Positions 35,806 to 48,900 of a DNA stretch of 64,000 nucleotides are shown in pieces. The stretch spans positions 248,001-312,000 of the forward strand of contig VXAZ01008031.1 of the NCBI GenBank assembly GCA_013399875.1. The letters are read 5' to 3'. The stretch comes from Gymnorhina tibicen. Taxonomy: Eukaryota > Chordata > Aves > Passeriformes > Artamidae. Made by a program: the position numbers and the translations under genes. A model generated the notes under the pieces. The model worked only from the letters and a program-made list of their open reading frames with translations. It was not told the origin of the DNA and ran no database searches. Each line of letters starts with the position of its first letter. Positions within the stretch are counted from its first letter, which is position 1.

Positions 35806-38800
35806 GCCTTGTGAGCAGTGTTTTCGCAGAAGTACCTACTGCAGGTCTGAGATCTGAGTGGGAACCACTAGCTCAAAGCCCCCACTGTGTTTGTGCATGG
35901 AGTCAGAATTCTCTGTACTGAATGCCTGGCTTAATACCTGGCCACAATAAATACAGGCAGGATACAGGTGAGCTCTGCTCTCCAGAAATACTATCAATAG
36001 AATAAACTAGACCGGGTCAAATTCTGTGACCAATACTTAGCCTTTGATCTCTTTATACAAGCTGCTAAAAGAAAAACAGTCAATGCCATCTGTGAATTGG
36101 AAAAAAATACAGTAAAGTAAGATGCTTTTCCCTTCTCCTGGATATCCTTCTAAAATGAAAAAAATTCCACGCATAATGCTGAGATATAACACTTGCCTCA
36201 CCTTCCAAAGCCGAGCTACTTAGCTTCAGAATGGCATTAAGATCTTCAATTTCTTGATGTAGGTTTGCATTTTTACTGAGATCAAATCAGGGGAGCTGTG
36301 GCTCTAATATTAAAGAATGGCAAAGTTTCTAGAGTTTTCTAGTTTATCTCTAATTTATACATAGCACCATGGCAGAAACAACATCTGATATTCAAAATTG
36401 TTATTTAAAATGAAGACAAGGGCACCTTTTATATGTCCTAGGACACTTTGGACATCAATCTTAAATATATAGTATCTTTAGCTATGCTGCTGCTGAATAA
36501 ATAATGTGTATGAGAGGCTAATGAATACAGCTGGGAAGCTTCTCCCTTTTACTCTGTGCTGTCTGAAACTGGAACACAAAGAAGCCAACACCAAAAAGAA
36601 ACAAACCAAAGCAGAGATAGGGAGATAAATGTCAGAACTTGGATTACATCTCTTAAATGTCCACAAAAATCTTGTATTGCAATAGTTCTGTCATGTAGTA
36701 GTTCTGACGAGACATCCCTTGGGCAATTTTTCAGCAGATGAAACCCCTCCCACCGCCCAAGTGCTTTGCCAGTATATTTTTCCAGGACATTCTCACACAC
36801 CTTGAGGATGACCATGCTCTGTGGAGCACTTCCACACAGCCTCTCAAATTCCTTTTTCTAGCTGACAAGGATACGAAGGACACTCTACCCTTGCTCACTG
36901 CACTCCCTCACATATAGCACACAACCACAAAGGAGAACAAGCAACCCTCACATTTACTATTATGGGGTTACCATGCCAAGCCCATCTGGTCCACAGCATG
37001 GAGCCTGCTGTGTGAGGTTGCTCCAACCCTGAGAGGAGGCTGTGGAAGGGGAGCAGATGCCAAACTACCATTTTGGAAAGGCCACTGGCAAGTCTGCATC
37101 TACACTGCCCACACCGGGCACCTGCTGCATGGAGATTCGCTGTAGGTGAGTTTATAGGACTGATGGATGCCTACAGCCAGTGAAGGACGGTCTCCAGCAG
37201 GAGATAGCTCTTCTCAGGAAGGAGATGTTTCAGTATGCCCTCAGGCAGGATGCCAAGTAGTATGCAAGCAGCTGCAACATTTGTCAGAGATTTTGGTCTC
37301 ACATCCTCACTGGAATGAGGAGGGAGCAAACACCCAGGCACCAACAGCCAGGATTCTTATGTTGCTAAAATTTAGTAAGGATTTTTCTTTTAGACAATGT
37401 TGTGGAGCAGAAAACATTACACCCTTTTACTTGTTTTCTCACAGGTAAAAAGATTTGGGGACATCTATTCAATCACTGATTGCGAGTCACTTCAGAGACA
37501 GATTTTTCTGGGGCTAACTGTGACAGGACTGCCAAGAAGGCTACTGAAGATTGCTTTCTCACCATTCTCTCTGTGTGCTCTCATAGCTGCATCCACACAA
37601 AATTTCTGTCTAGATGTGTTCTGAACAGACCTGTTTTAATAGCTTTTTAATTTTTTTTTCAGAGAATGCAGAATGACCCTTTTCAGGGGTCACCCACTAC
37701 CCCCAAACAGCCCAAACTGACTGGGATTGCAAGGAGAACACATGAGCAGCTTTCCTGTCAAGCTCACTTCCTTCTTTCATTCCCTATTCTGCATGGGCGG
37801 GCTACTAAGGAGTCACTTACTTGGGCTCTGAGTGACAGCTGCAGCCTGGATTTCTGGGTTCATCCTGGGAAGCAGGAGGTGCATCGAAGCCGAAGTGACC
37901 ACGACCAATTAGAAAATAATATACTGAAACATGCCAACATCCTTGGCAGGGTGGTGAAGAGAAGAGGCAGGATAATTTGGGAGAACCATCTTTGTCTTTA
38001 AGTGATCAGGAAAAAAAACTAATGTAAGGAATCAAAGAAAGACTCTGAATCTGAAATGGTGTGCTTTATGCTGGAAGTTAATAATGAACTGTGCCTGAGG
38101 GAAGGAGGGCAGTGAATACTGCTTTGACCTGCAGATGGAAGGGAAGACCATAACATAGCACTGTGAATTTGACCTTAAGCAAAAGACTCCACATTATTTT
38201 TGCTGATGCTAGAGCTGCCTCCCTGAATACTAAAACTGCAGTCCATCTCCCTGCTTTGAATGTAAGGCAATGTTGACATGATTGAAATTCACTAAACAAG
38301 GAACAGCTGAGTGAAAAAAGAACTGAAAACAAACATAATTGCGATTCCCTCTTTTCTGCTTGTTTCTCACCATATCATGCAATATTTAACTTTTTTTCTT
38401 TGAGATCTGATTTTATTGATTGTAATAATGAATGGACATATGGACAGAAAACCAGAATCCCTTATATAATACAACTGTCACAGGCATGAATGCAGCAGTC
38501 TAATGTATTCTCAGGGTGTTCGCGGTCACCAATACATAAATTCTCAGGGCAGCTATTTCTCCTAAACTCACCGAGATGGATTCAGCTCCTACAAGGGGCA
38601 GTGCCACTGCATTTAGACCTTTACAAGCCACCAAGAGCTTCAAGCTCAGCCGCATCCCTTTGCACTTCCCCAACAGACACATGCAAGCCTGCAGTGCTAG
38701 AAGTGCTGGAGAGCCCCAAAGCTGCATCTGTCACACACTTCAGCAAGCCAGACCCCAAGCAGGGACATCACAATTCATCTCAGGTCCATAGGGTTAGGAG

Positions 38801-39270
38801 AGAGGGAACTGGGCAGTGTTACACCAAGCAGCAAGGCCTGGATTGAGGAATATAGCATACATAGACATGTTAGCCCAATGAATGCTACCTGGAAGCACAA
38901 AGTACATTGTACATGGGTGGCTGCACAGGGGCACACTGCCCCAGGACATCAGCAAGGAGACTCGCAGCAGCAGGGCAGCACAGTTATGTTGCACTTGGGA
39001 GGCAAAGAACTGCTCAGGCCTATGAGTCATGGGGACCTAACCTCTTCACGAGGAAAATGTGGCTCAGCCAGCACAGGTAAAATGCAGCAGCTCAGCAAGG
39101 TACAGTAAGGAAGAGCCCCTGGCCCCCATCCAGGCTGGGTCCCACGCCAAGTGAGGAAATATTGCTGGGGGGGAGCAGGACTCAGCATATTCTCCTTGGG
39201 CTGACCCTCTGTCAGTACCTGCACCAGCTTAACGCCAAACCCACATAGTGCCCATCCCCTCAAGGCTGGT
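35806..39270. other. Intergenic stretch upstream of LANCL1, no gene recognised
   Basis: No exon with recognisable homology on either strand. The open frames here (up to about 120 codons) lack splice context, codon structure or family motifs. Confidence 0.5.
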
Positions 39271-39279
39271 GCAAGGGGC

Positions 39280-39622
39280 CCCAAATCCTACAGGGCCTCC
39301 AAGTTTCATACAGCCAACTGAACCAAACCCCACAGGGACCCCTACATGGGACTCCTGAACACCACAAGGCCACCTGTAAGGGGCCCAGAATCTCACAGGG
39401 CTCCCTAAGCCAGACAGAGACAGTTGCCCTTAGCCCCACAGTGTCCCTAAGCCCCACAAGACCAGCTGCGAGGGACCTTAAATTCCACAGGGCTCCCTAA
39501 AGCACATAGACCCACCACCAATGGGCCCCTAAACCCTACGTCATCAGCTGCAAGGGACCTTAACTCCACAGGGATCTCTAAAGCAGATAGAGCCTGCTGC
39601 AACAGGCTCTGACCCCCACAGG
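39280..39622. repeat. Degenerate tandem repeat built on CCCACAGGG
   Basis: Variants of C(C)CACAGGGxxCC recur at irregular 30-70-base spacing, for example near 39286, 39333, 39391, 39434, 39484, 39554 and 39613. Shared longer pieces such as GCTGCGAGGGACCTTAAATT and GCTGCAAGGGACCTTAACT (39466, 39548) show that larger units were duplicated. The array ends at the edge of the LANCL1 CpG island. Confidence 0.7.
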
Positions 39623-39900
39623 GCCGGCCGCACGCGATCCCCGCGCTCCTCAGCGACGGCTGCAGCAACCGCGGGCCCCGAGCCCGCCCCTGGCGCGGGA
39701 AGGGGCGAGCGGCGCCACCAGCGCCTTCCGGGGCGGAGCCGGGGCGGGCCGCGGCCGAGAGGAGCCGAGCGGAACTATGATGGCGCAGCGGGCGCTCCCC
39801 AACCCCTACGCGGACTACGACAAGTCCTTAGCCACTGGCTACTTCGACGCGGCCGGGCGGGTGAGTGGGGCTGGGATGAGGCGGCTGTGGGGAGCTGCCC
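39615..39900 (+). promoter_or_regulatory. LANCL1: LANCL1 CpG-island promoter
   Basis: The segment is dense in CpG and G+C, in contrast to the AT-rich flanks. It contains GC boxes of Sp1 type (GGGGCGGAGC at about 39730 and GGGGCGGGCC at about 39741) and lies immediately upstream of the LANCL1 start codon. There is no TATA box. This is the classic layout of a broadly expressed housekeeping promoter. Vertebrate CPS1 is known to have upstream alternative first exons, so divergent transcription from this island is possible but not shown by the sequence. Confidence 0.85.
39777..39860 (+). CDS. LANCL1: LANCL1 exon 1, start codon (tandem ATG ATG)
   Basis: The exon encodes M-MAQRALPNPYADYDKSLAT, then GYFDAAGR and donor GTGAGT. 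Two ATGs are adjacent and in frame (39777 and 39780). The second has the better context (A at -3, G at +4), matches human MAQRAFPNPYADYNKSLA and gives 399 residues. Use of the first would add one Met. Confidence 0.95.
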
Positions 39901-42900
39901 CGGGCGTGTAGAGCAGAGACCCGTCTGGTTACAAACGCTGTTCCCCGGCTGTGTCCCCGCCGAGTGTGCCTGGTGTACCGATGCCCACCCGCCTGCTGGC
40001 GTTGCCTTCACGTTTGGTGGGTTTTCTCTCCACAGCTGACCCCCGAATTCACTCAGCGGCTGAATAACAAAATCAGGGAGCTGCTGCAGCAGATGGAGAG
40101 GGGCCTCAAGTCCGCCGACCCGCATGACTGCACCGCGTACACTGGCTGGACAGGTAGGGTCGGATCCCATGGAGCAGGAGCTCCCTGGAGCAGACTTCTA
40201 GATTAGGCCGTGGCAGACCGTGGGGGTTTGGCCATTGGAATGGTCACAGTAGATCCATCTCAAGAATGGCACTTCTTCTGCATGTTTTAGTCCATTAGAA
40301 CAAGGGGATGTCTTTTTCAGGACTCCCCATTTTTGAAGCAGATTTCAAGCTGCAGAGGGAAGACCACAGTGTCATAGAGCAGGATTGTGTCTAGTCTTGG
40401 CTAATAGTGCTGAATTTATGCAAAAGAGAAAGCCAGCACTTGCTTGAGAATATATATGGGAGCCTTCAAAGGGAAAGGCTCCCAATCCAGCCACAGTGGG
40501 GATGATGACAGCAAAACCAGTGCTGCATCCATCCAGTGCTCCATGAAGTAGGCAGGTGTACATGGTAGGTCATTTAACCTGCAAGGAGTCCTTGCATCTG
40601 GCAGCAGTGAGCTAATAGCCTGAGATAACGTCCATCTTTTCTGTTTGGGCTGAATTTTATCTGATGACCTTGTCTGATTGGCAGATTGCTCCATTCCTGT
40701 TCCCCAGGTAGTGCCACTCCACTTAGTGAGCGCTAGTTCTGCTCCAGTGCCTGTCGGAAGGAGCAGAAATGCTAATGTGAGTATAACAAAGTGTGGAAGC
40801 CTTCCTCACACTAACTCGAGTGCAAAGCTTCCAGGAGCTTGTCTTTCTCCTATTCTGCATTTTCAACCTGGTTTTCCTTGCTGGGGAGTGTGCCTTGCTT
40901 TTGCCTCCCTGTTTCTACCCACTGGTGCCAGGGAGGACACACCTTTCTCTGTGCCCCATCTTTAGCTGCTGCTGTGTGCTTTGTCAGCTCTCCTGTGTTC
41001 TGCGCTGTGCCAGGCCCTATAGAGAAAGCCTGAGATAGCTGAAATTAATTTCATGTTTGCTGCAAGATTTTTTTTTTGCTGCTACTTCTTTCCACTTGGC
41101 AGTACACTGCAATCTTAAATGGCAACTTTCTACAGTACAGTCTGGGTGCGGCTGGCTTGTGTGTGGGTGCTGTGGAACTTAATGCCAGCAGTTTGCTTGA
41201 GAGACTGGTGTTCACTGTGTTGGTGTTAAACTAATGTTGCAGCTTGATGACAGCAGTGCTAGAAATGCCTGCTTCAAAATTTTAGTAAGGCAGGCACTGA
41301 GAGCACTCAAGAGCAGTTCATAAGGAATGCTAGGATGCCAGTATTGAATTCCAGCGTAGGAGATCACTGATTTCATCAGCTGCTGTCCTGGCAGCACTCT
41401 GCTTCTGCTGCCAGTGAATTTATACATTTCTGCTGAGTGCTGGCTGATTTCACCTTGGGAGACATGTTCAGTTTTCCAGTCTGTGTTACCCTGCACTGAG
41501 GTCCCCTCTGATGAAAAGCACTGCATGGATAAAGGTGGTCTTCAGTCATGATTGCAGAGTCTGCCCCTGACCAGAAAATTCAGGAGACAAAGCAGGAGGA
41601 TAGTTGATGTTATGAGTACTCTCAAAGTCTTTGGGGAGAAGGAAAACAGCTTTCCCCAGGGGCCATGCTCCCTTTTTTAAGGTGGTCCTAAGGTACTTCA
41701 TGTTGGAAAGTGACTGCAGTTATGAAACAGTGGTTGAGAACTTTGATAGGATTTCAGCTTGTTTTCATTTGGAAGGGAGTTTCTCAAGAGGGATTCTTCT
41801 CTTTTCCTCCCAGACATCATTCCTCAGTGGGCACACAGCCTTCTTGCCTTGGCTAATAGGAGAAAGTCCATGGACAGATTTCCTGGAGGTCACAGCCAGC
41901 ATGGTGAAGTTTGCAGATGTTACACTATAACTTTGCCACCCTACCTTCTTTCCCAATCCTAGCTATATTAATTTATTCAGAGCTGGTTTCCAGAGACAAA
42001 ATTAATTGGGCCAAGACAGCAGCTTTTTCCTGTGATTGCTTTTGTAGGAAAGGCTTGTTGAGTATCTCTTCATGTAAATCATTGCCCAGCAGTCTGAAAT
42101 CAACCCTCACTCTCGTGGCCGCTAATCAGAGCGATTTGAAATATGGCTCTCTTGGCACAAACTCTGCGTGAAATGTAACATACTTGAGTGTACTACATTA
42201 CACTCAGTAATACGCAGCATATGCTGGCATTTCACTTTGGGGCTCATTTCTTTCCCAACACACTTGACAGAGCCCTGTTCCCCTAGGGTGTGCTTGTGCC
42301 AGGGAAGCCACGGCTTCTTGGCACGTGAAGTTGGAGCAGAGGAAGGGAAGGACTTAGATTTTCAGCTCAGAAGCAGTGAAAACACACTTTGGATCAAGAT
42401 TATCCAGTGTATGGCTGAGTGCCCTCAAAACATATTTGAATCAGCTTGTTACGTTCTCATTCAGTTCCCCACAGAGGTCAGGGCCCAATAGGCAGTACCT
42501 CGTATGTGCCTGGGTACCAACCAGCCTCATCTGTTGTGTTCCTCTTTGGCTTTTCAGCAGTTTAGTGACACTGCTGGAAGAGTTTTTTTCCTAATCTGTT
42601 TCACTGGTATCACAGTGTTGACTGAGGGAAGCTAAACTGCTCTAAGCTAATTCTGAGTCAGAAGCAGTTCAGATCCTGGTAGAAGCACAGTGGCCTCATC
42701 CATTTTCAAATAGATTAGCATGAGGATGCTGAGGAGTACATACATGCCTGTACATATCATGTGTTTGTGATAATGCAAAAGGCCTTGCTCCGAAGACTGT
42801 CTTGACTGGGAGCATAGATGATGATGATGGGGAATGGAAGGAAATTCACTCCTGTCACCAGCTAATTGCAGAAGCTAGGATGCTCCTGAGTCCAGTGCCT

Positions 42901-45900
42901 ACTGGACTGTTGCATCCTTCCAAATTGATGAGGTATGCAAGAGAGAGGTTCACCTTCCTCCACACTATGGTAGTGCATTTGGAATTTGTTTCCCATGCAA
43001 GCATTCCCTTCTCTGGCAATGTCTTAGTCGTGGCTTTCAGTACTGGAGGGCCTCTGAAACAGCCCAGTGAGTCCAGCTGGCCTGTACCATCGACAGCTTT
43101 TGCCTGGCCCATTAGCAGGTAGGGACAAGGAGCAGGACTGAGTTGTCCTTTGAAAGGAAAGCCGTGTGAGAATGACATCATGACTGAACCAGTTCAGGAA
43201 AACTTCTAGAAAAACACTTTTCTTTCACTTCAGTGCAATATGTTCGTTTTAACCTCAGAACCCAGAGAACTTGCATCCCTTTTAGTCCTGTTCGGAAAAA
43301 TCCCTACAGAACAAGAGAAAGTGAGGCTGTGTTTGCTGAGAGATAATAGAGTGCCTTGTGTCACTCACATAAACCACATTCCTGCCAAATGCTTGGCGGG
43401 TAGCTTTTGTGAAATTTCTGTTCTTTGCGATAGCGTTTGACTGGACAAGGCCCAGAGCAATGGCATGTAAATTTGAGGTTGACCTTCTTTCTGAGGGTTG
43501 GAGCAGATCACCACTGATCCCTAACCTGTTGTAGGATTTTGTGATGGGGTAAAAAGTTTTACAGAAGAAGCTTTGTTACCCAGGTTTTAAGGCAGGGTAA
43601 ATGCTTAGGCATCCTGAATAATGTCCAGTGTCCCACAGTGCACTAGGAAGATAAGCTGCAAACTGGCTCCCCAACCAGTTCTAAACGTGGACTTCCAGAG
43701 ATCTCACCGTTGCATGCAGTATGGCTTTGGCATGCATTTAGGAGTGCAAGATAACAGCCCATGTGTCTGCACCAGGAAAGATACTAATTATCCTTTGAGC
43801 TGGGCAATAAAGCTGGGCCATCCTGCTCTTTTAACCTATGCCTGACTTAATAAAATAACATCAGCTGTCTGAGTAGAAACCATCAGGCTTCATCACTGCA
43901 GAGATAGATTTCTGCTTCTTCCGTCTGTGTTTGACATCCTGCTTTGAGGCTACTGGCTGACTTACTGCCCTGGGTCAATGCAAGATATCTGAGATCTTTA
44001 TGACTCTAGATGGTCAGTTTGGAACAAAATATACTCTTGCATCAGCCTCCTGTCCTTGGTAGAAGAAGCACAGCTCAGCTCCTGAGGCAAGGAGGCATGT
44101 TCAGAACAGTCTAATGGCATAATTTGCTTGCAAAGCGAGCTGCTGGGAATCCAACAAAAGAGCAAGTCTAAACTTGCAGAGAAGTTGAGGCAGAGCTTCT
44201 CTTCAATCAACACAATGGTCATAAGGATGAGATACTCTTTCTGCCTACTGCAGAGCTTTAGCTCACAAGCAAGACCTTTCCTGGTATTTCTGCGTTGCCT
44301 GCTCTGTTGAAAGCAATGGTTGCTGAAATCTGGGCATCAGCACAAGCCAGCTGGTGCTAATAATTCAGTTTCTGCTATGTACAGCACGTACTCCTCTGCC
44401 CCACTCAAAAGAAATCTCTAATGCAAAATAGCTCTCTGCACCTACCGTACAGGAAGGTGAGAGGAGAGAGGTGCTGTTTACTGTCTTTCTGAAGGTGTTG
44501 ACTAAGCAGGCTTTGTGAGTAAATGCAGGATTTACTTTTGCCTCCTGATTCCCTGCAGTGAGCAAGCATCTTGGGTATTGACACTCAGCTCCAGTGTACT
44601 CACTTCCTGCATGCTGGAGGTAGCCGTTTCAGTCATCAGAGCCCTGTTGGTCTGTCAGTAGCACTTGTTCAATGCAGCCCTGCACCATCAAGGACTCTCT
44701 GATGCATTTTCCATCTCATTTGGCTCTGCAGCAGGGGCAAGAAGCAAAAACCTTGGACATCTGAGAAACTACAGAGAAGAAGGTCCAGTAGTAAACAAAT
44801 CAACAGAAAAAAGCCCAGACATCTTCAGGAGTAGCAGGCCACAGGCAGCCACTGTATGGCAGTTCTGCTGGAAACAATCAGAGGTCACAAAAATAGGTCA
44901 CATTTCCAACTGGGACACTGAACACAGATGTCCAGGGCACACAGAAATGGAGCAGATCCACAGCCTACCTAGCTCCCTGTGTCTGGTGATGCCATGTTTG
45001 TATACCACTTAAAGCATGCCAAACAAACACCCAGTCAGTCAGCAAATCTTACCTGATCAGTTCGGGTGAGGAGGATATTGCAGAGGGAGTGAGGCAGAGC
45101 TGTGGAAGAGCTTCTGCAGAGCAACACTCCCTTAACTGAACCAAGGTCACCAGGTGGATACTCTTGTCTCTAACCTGCACTGCCTCTGAAATACTCTGCC
45201 TGCATCTTGGCACACAGGTTAATACAGGATATCCCCACCCAGGTGACTTGTGTTTTGTATCCCTCTTATATACACCTGTCAACATTGCCTCTTCATGCTT
45301 GTGCCTGCCACCCTCTGCTGCCTTCCCCCTCTCTGGGGCTCACAGGTGGCAACAGAGTGAGCAGCCAGCTGAAGGCAGCACTGCTTGCGCCCTTCTGATC
45401 AGTTGGGAGTAGGAATTCCTTGAGGAATGAATTAAGGAAACTGGTTTTAGATGCAGTTTATAAGACCTTTGGGTTTTAAATAAAAAGGAAAAATGAATGA
45501 TCTGAGAAAGCAACTTCATCCTTTAGTACAGGTCAGTGGTTTTTTGGAGTCTTTCCAAAGATGTTTGGGCCTGGGAGGAATGGGGGTGAGAAATGTTTTA
45601 AAAGAGGAGAGGCAAAGAAATCAGAGGAAAACAATGCTGAGATTTACTTTCTAAGAATTCAGTCCTAGCAGTGGTCTTGGCAGGGTAGTTATGTGCATAA
45701 TTAGGGTGGTGTGATGGCAGTGGGAATAGAAACTACTTACAAAGCTAGAAGTTGTATATTAAAGCAGATAAGTCAAGAGTGCAAGTTGTGCTCAGACAGC
45801 TATCAGGCTAATAAGAGTCTAAAAGATGTGCTAAATACTAAATACATCAAGGAGAGTCACTTGACATTTTCTAGCTGGAAGAGGAGGGTTCCCGTTTAAA

Positions 45901-48900
45901 GAAGGGCTTCATATCAACATCCTTATAGACTTGAGTGGTGGCACTGTACAGCTGAGCTCTCTAGAACTGCTAGCACTGAATTGCTTAGAAGAGAGGACAA
46001 GGTTATTAGCTTCAGCAGGAAATGGAAATTTTATACATAATGTACATGTGGAATTGAATTGTCTATAACATGAAGCTTTGGCGATTACCCATGCAAAACG
46101 AAAAAATTATCTGAGTTTGAAATTGTCCTCAGTACCTCGGAAGGTAATTTTGCAGCATGCTTGTCCCCTTGACCTTAATACATCAGAATCTGCAGAGACT
46201 GGCTCTGTTAATTTAGGCTTAATGCAGGACCTGAGTCTTCTTAGAAGTGGTTATTGGTAAGGGGAGAAATAAGCTCTTCTCAAAGTGAAGTAGGCCAGTA
46301 GCTTTCTTAAGTGCAGGTTTGAGGATGGCTCCCAGATCAGAAGGATGGTTCAAGCATGGCAGACCTCTCAGGCACAGACTTACTGAGGACTTGTCAGTTA
46401 CCTACTAAAAGCTTCAAGAGCTGAGTGAAGACAAGGTAGACAGAGGCAAAGAACAGCAATTGATGAGACTGCTCAGTAGCAGAATTGTTTTTGTAGCTGG
46501 CCTGTCCATTGGAAACCTCTAGTGAGGACCATGCAGCCTTTTCTAGTATGCCAGGCAGCTGTCTGTGTTTCAGACAAAGGCTGATCTCATGAGTGATGTG
46601 CTGCAGAGGAGAATTGGGCAGTCCCTTTTTTTCTTTTTTCTAGGATGCACCAGTCCTTTCTGTAGGGCTTGAGACTTGCTCAACAGCAGGAAATTATATC
46701 CGGGGAACTGTAACAACCTTGCCAGTGCTTCCCAGTGGAAAGGAATTAAAAAAGAATAATAGAAGGAAATTAAAAAAGAGTTAAGTAGGATGTCTGGATG
46801 TCTTAAGGGTGCTGTTTCTCAGTGCTGATGGTGTGTCACTTTTTTTAAAAATCCAAGCTAAGTGACCCAACCCCTTTCCCTCTAAGCATGGCGAAAAAAT
46901 AGAGAGGGTAACAACTCAGTTCTGCTCTGTCACAGCTACCATCTGCCCGAAGATGATTTTTTTTTTCCCCTTCACTGTTGAGCAAAAGTCGCAGATACAG
47001 TGTATAGATTTAGGTGGGTTTGTCTGGGTCTCATCTTTTGCTCCTTGCTACTAAAATTGTATGTAATTGTATATAAAATTTTATGCAATTCTATGCTGTT
47101 CTGCAGGCCTTCCTGGATCAGACCCTGCTGTTGTCTTGACCTGCCATCCACTCACAAGCAGCATCGAGTATGAAAAGATGACAAAGCAGGAAAGGATGCT
47201 GTGGGTTATATCCTGGATGTGCCTGAGAAGCCTGTCTGTAAGGCTTATGCCCTAGATGAGGGCCAGGCCAGACTGCTAGGTTCATTGAAGTAACAGAGCA
47301 AACCTTTCTAGTGGATGCAACCCTTACGTTCTTTCTGCAGGCATTGCTTTGCTGTACTTGCACCTGTATGATGTGTATGGAGACCCAGCCTACCTTCAGG
47401 TGGCCCATGAGTACGTGAAGAAGAGCCTGAGATGCATGACCAGGCGATCCATCACTTTCCTGTGTGGTGATGCCGGGCCCCTGGCAGTGGCTGCTGTCGT
47501 CTACCACAAGCTGCAGAACCAGAAGCAGGCAGAAGACTACATCATCCGGTAAAATACTTGGTTATGTCTTTGACCTGACCCTCCTCTTGCTCACAGAGCT
47601 AGTCTGGGCTTGTATGAGGCACTCTCTGACAAAAGTGAATACATTTTGTTGCAGTCTTGGGTGAGAAATAATCCAGTAACTTAGCAAGGCAGCAAAAACT
47701 TTTCCTGCCCTGGTAAAAGAGGTGGTTTAAGGACAAACACATTTGCATGGCAGCCTGGAGGCTGGGGAGCAAGGATATTGTTCAGCTGGTGTTGCCATCT
47801 TAAAAATAATTCTGATAAACACAGGAAGGAAAAAGTGCCAAAATTAAAAACAAAACGAAAAAACCCAGAAGGTGGGGTTTGGTGTTTTTTGAGAACATTT
47901 TAATTTAGCTTTACAGTCATTTTGATGAAAAGGAAAAATGTGGTAAGATTATTAGATTTAATTTTGTCACTTGCTTCCACTTGCTCTTTATTAGTTGTCT
48001 TTGACTTAAACCTAAGATTGACAGCATCCCTTTCAACTGCAGAATGCAGCTGGTTATGATTCATTTATTTCTCTTTCCTGCCTTTCCTCGACTGTTTTCA
48101 CAAGTATTTTTGTTGGGTACTTAAGACAAGAAAAGGACAAACAAGCAGTCCTAGATCAGCATGTGGCAGAGGAAGGAAAACAGTTAAGGAGATGCAGTTG
48201 CAAGTTTCTCTCAGTTAAGGGAGATGGGTTTTAAGAAGGTGAGAAACAGCCCTGTAGAGAGTTTCCATTCATATGTGATCAGCACAAAGACAAAACCCCT
48301 GTCGCTTCAGAACACTGACTGCCCTTAAACAGCCATGAGCAAGTGATGCATAATAGCAATTAAAAAAAGCCGCAGGCTGGAATCAGAGGTGTCTGTATGG
48401 TTTGGACACCAAGTTCCCACTCCCTTAACTAAGAATAGCTTCTGGTTTATGTGGATACAATCAGTCTGAGGACAGAACTCTCTTCTTTATTCTGGTAATA
48501 ATCTGTGGGTTACATTTTGCTTCGACAAAGTGGCAAATCTCACTGTGATTAACATATTTGCTAACAAGAAGGGAACTGATCTGTCAAACAGTACTGGTCA
48601 GTTGTGCTCAATGCATAAGTCCCAGGTTGTAAAAACAATCCCTAATTCATGTTTTCTTGCTGAGGTTTCCCCTCCCCATATCCCTCTTGTTCTGCCTATG
48701 GTTTGGTGGCAGAATGGAATCTCATGATTAATTTTGCACTGCCATCTAATGGTATAATAAAGGCAGAACGTTGGAACTTGGTTACTTCATACATCTGAGA
48801 GGAGGAAAACAGAAAAATGTGGCTTTCTCAAATGAACAGTTATACTGTCCTTACTCCGCCACCAAGAGCAGTTAGCCTGGCTGTGCTCCTTTAAAATAGA

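Noticed and set aside
39775..40170. 131-codon minus-strand frame across LANCL1 exons 1-2
   Set aside because: Shadow frame in the CpG island; the plus strand here is clearly LANCL1.
47118..47507. 129-codon minus-strand frame at LANCL1 exon 3
   Set aside because: Antisense shadow of the conserved exon at 47341-47548.
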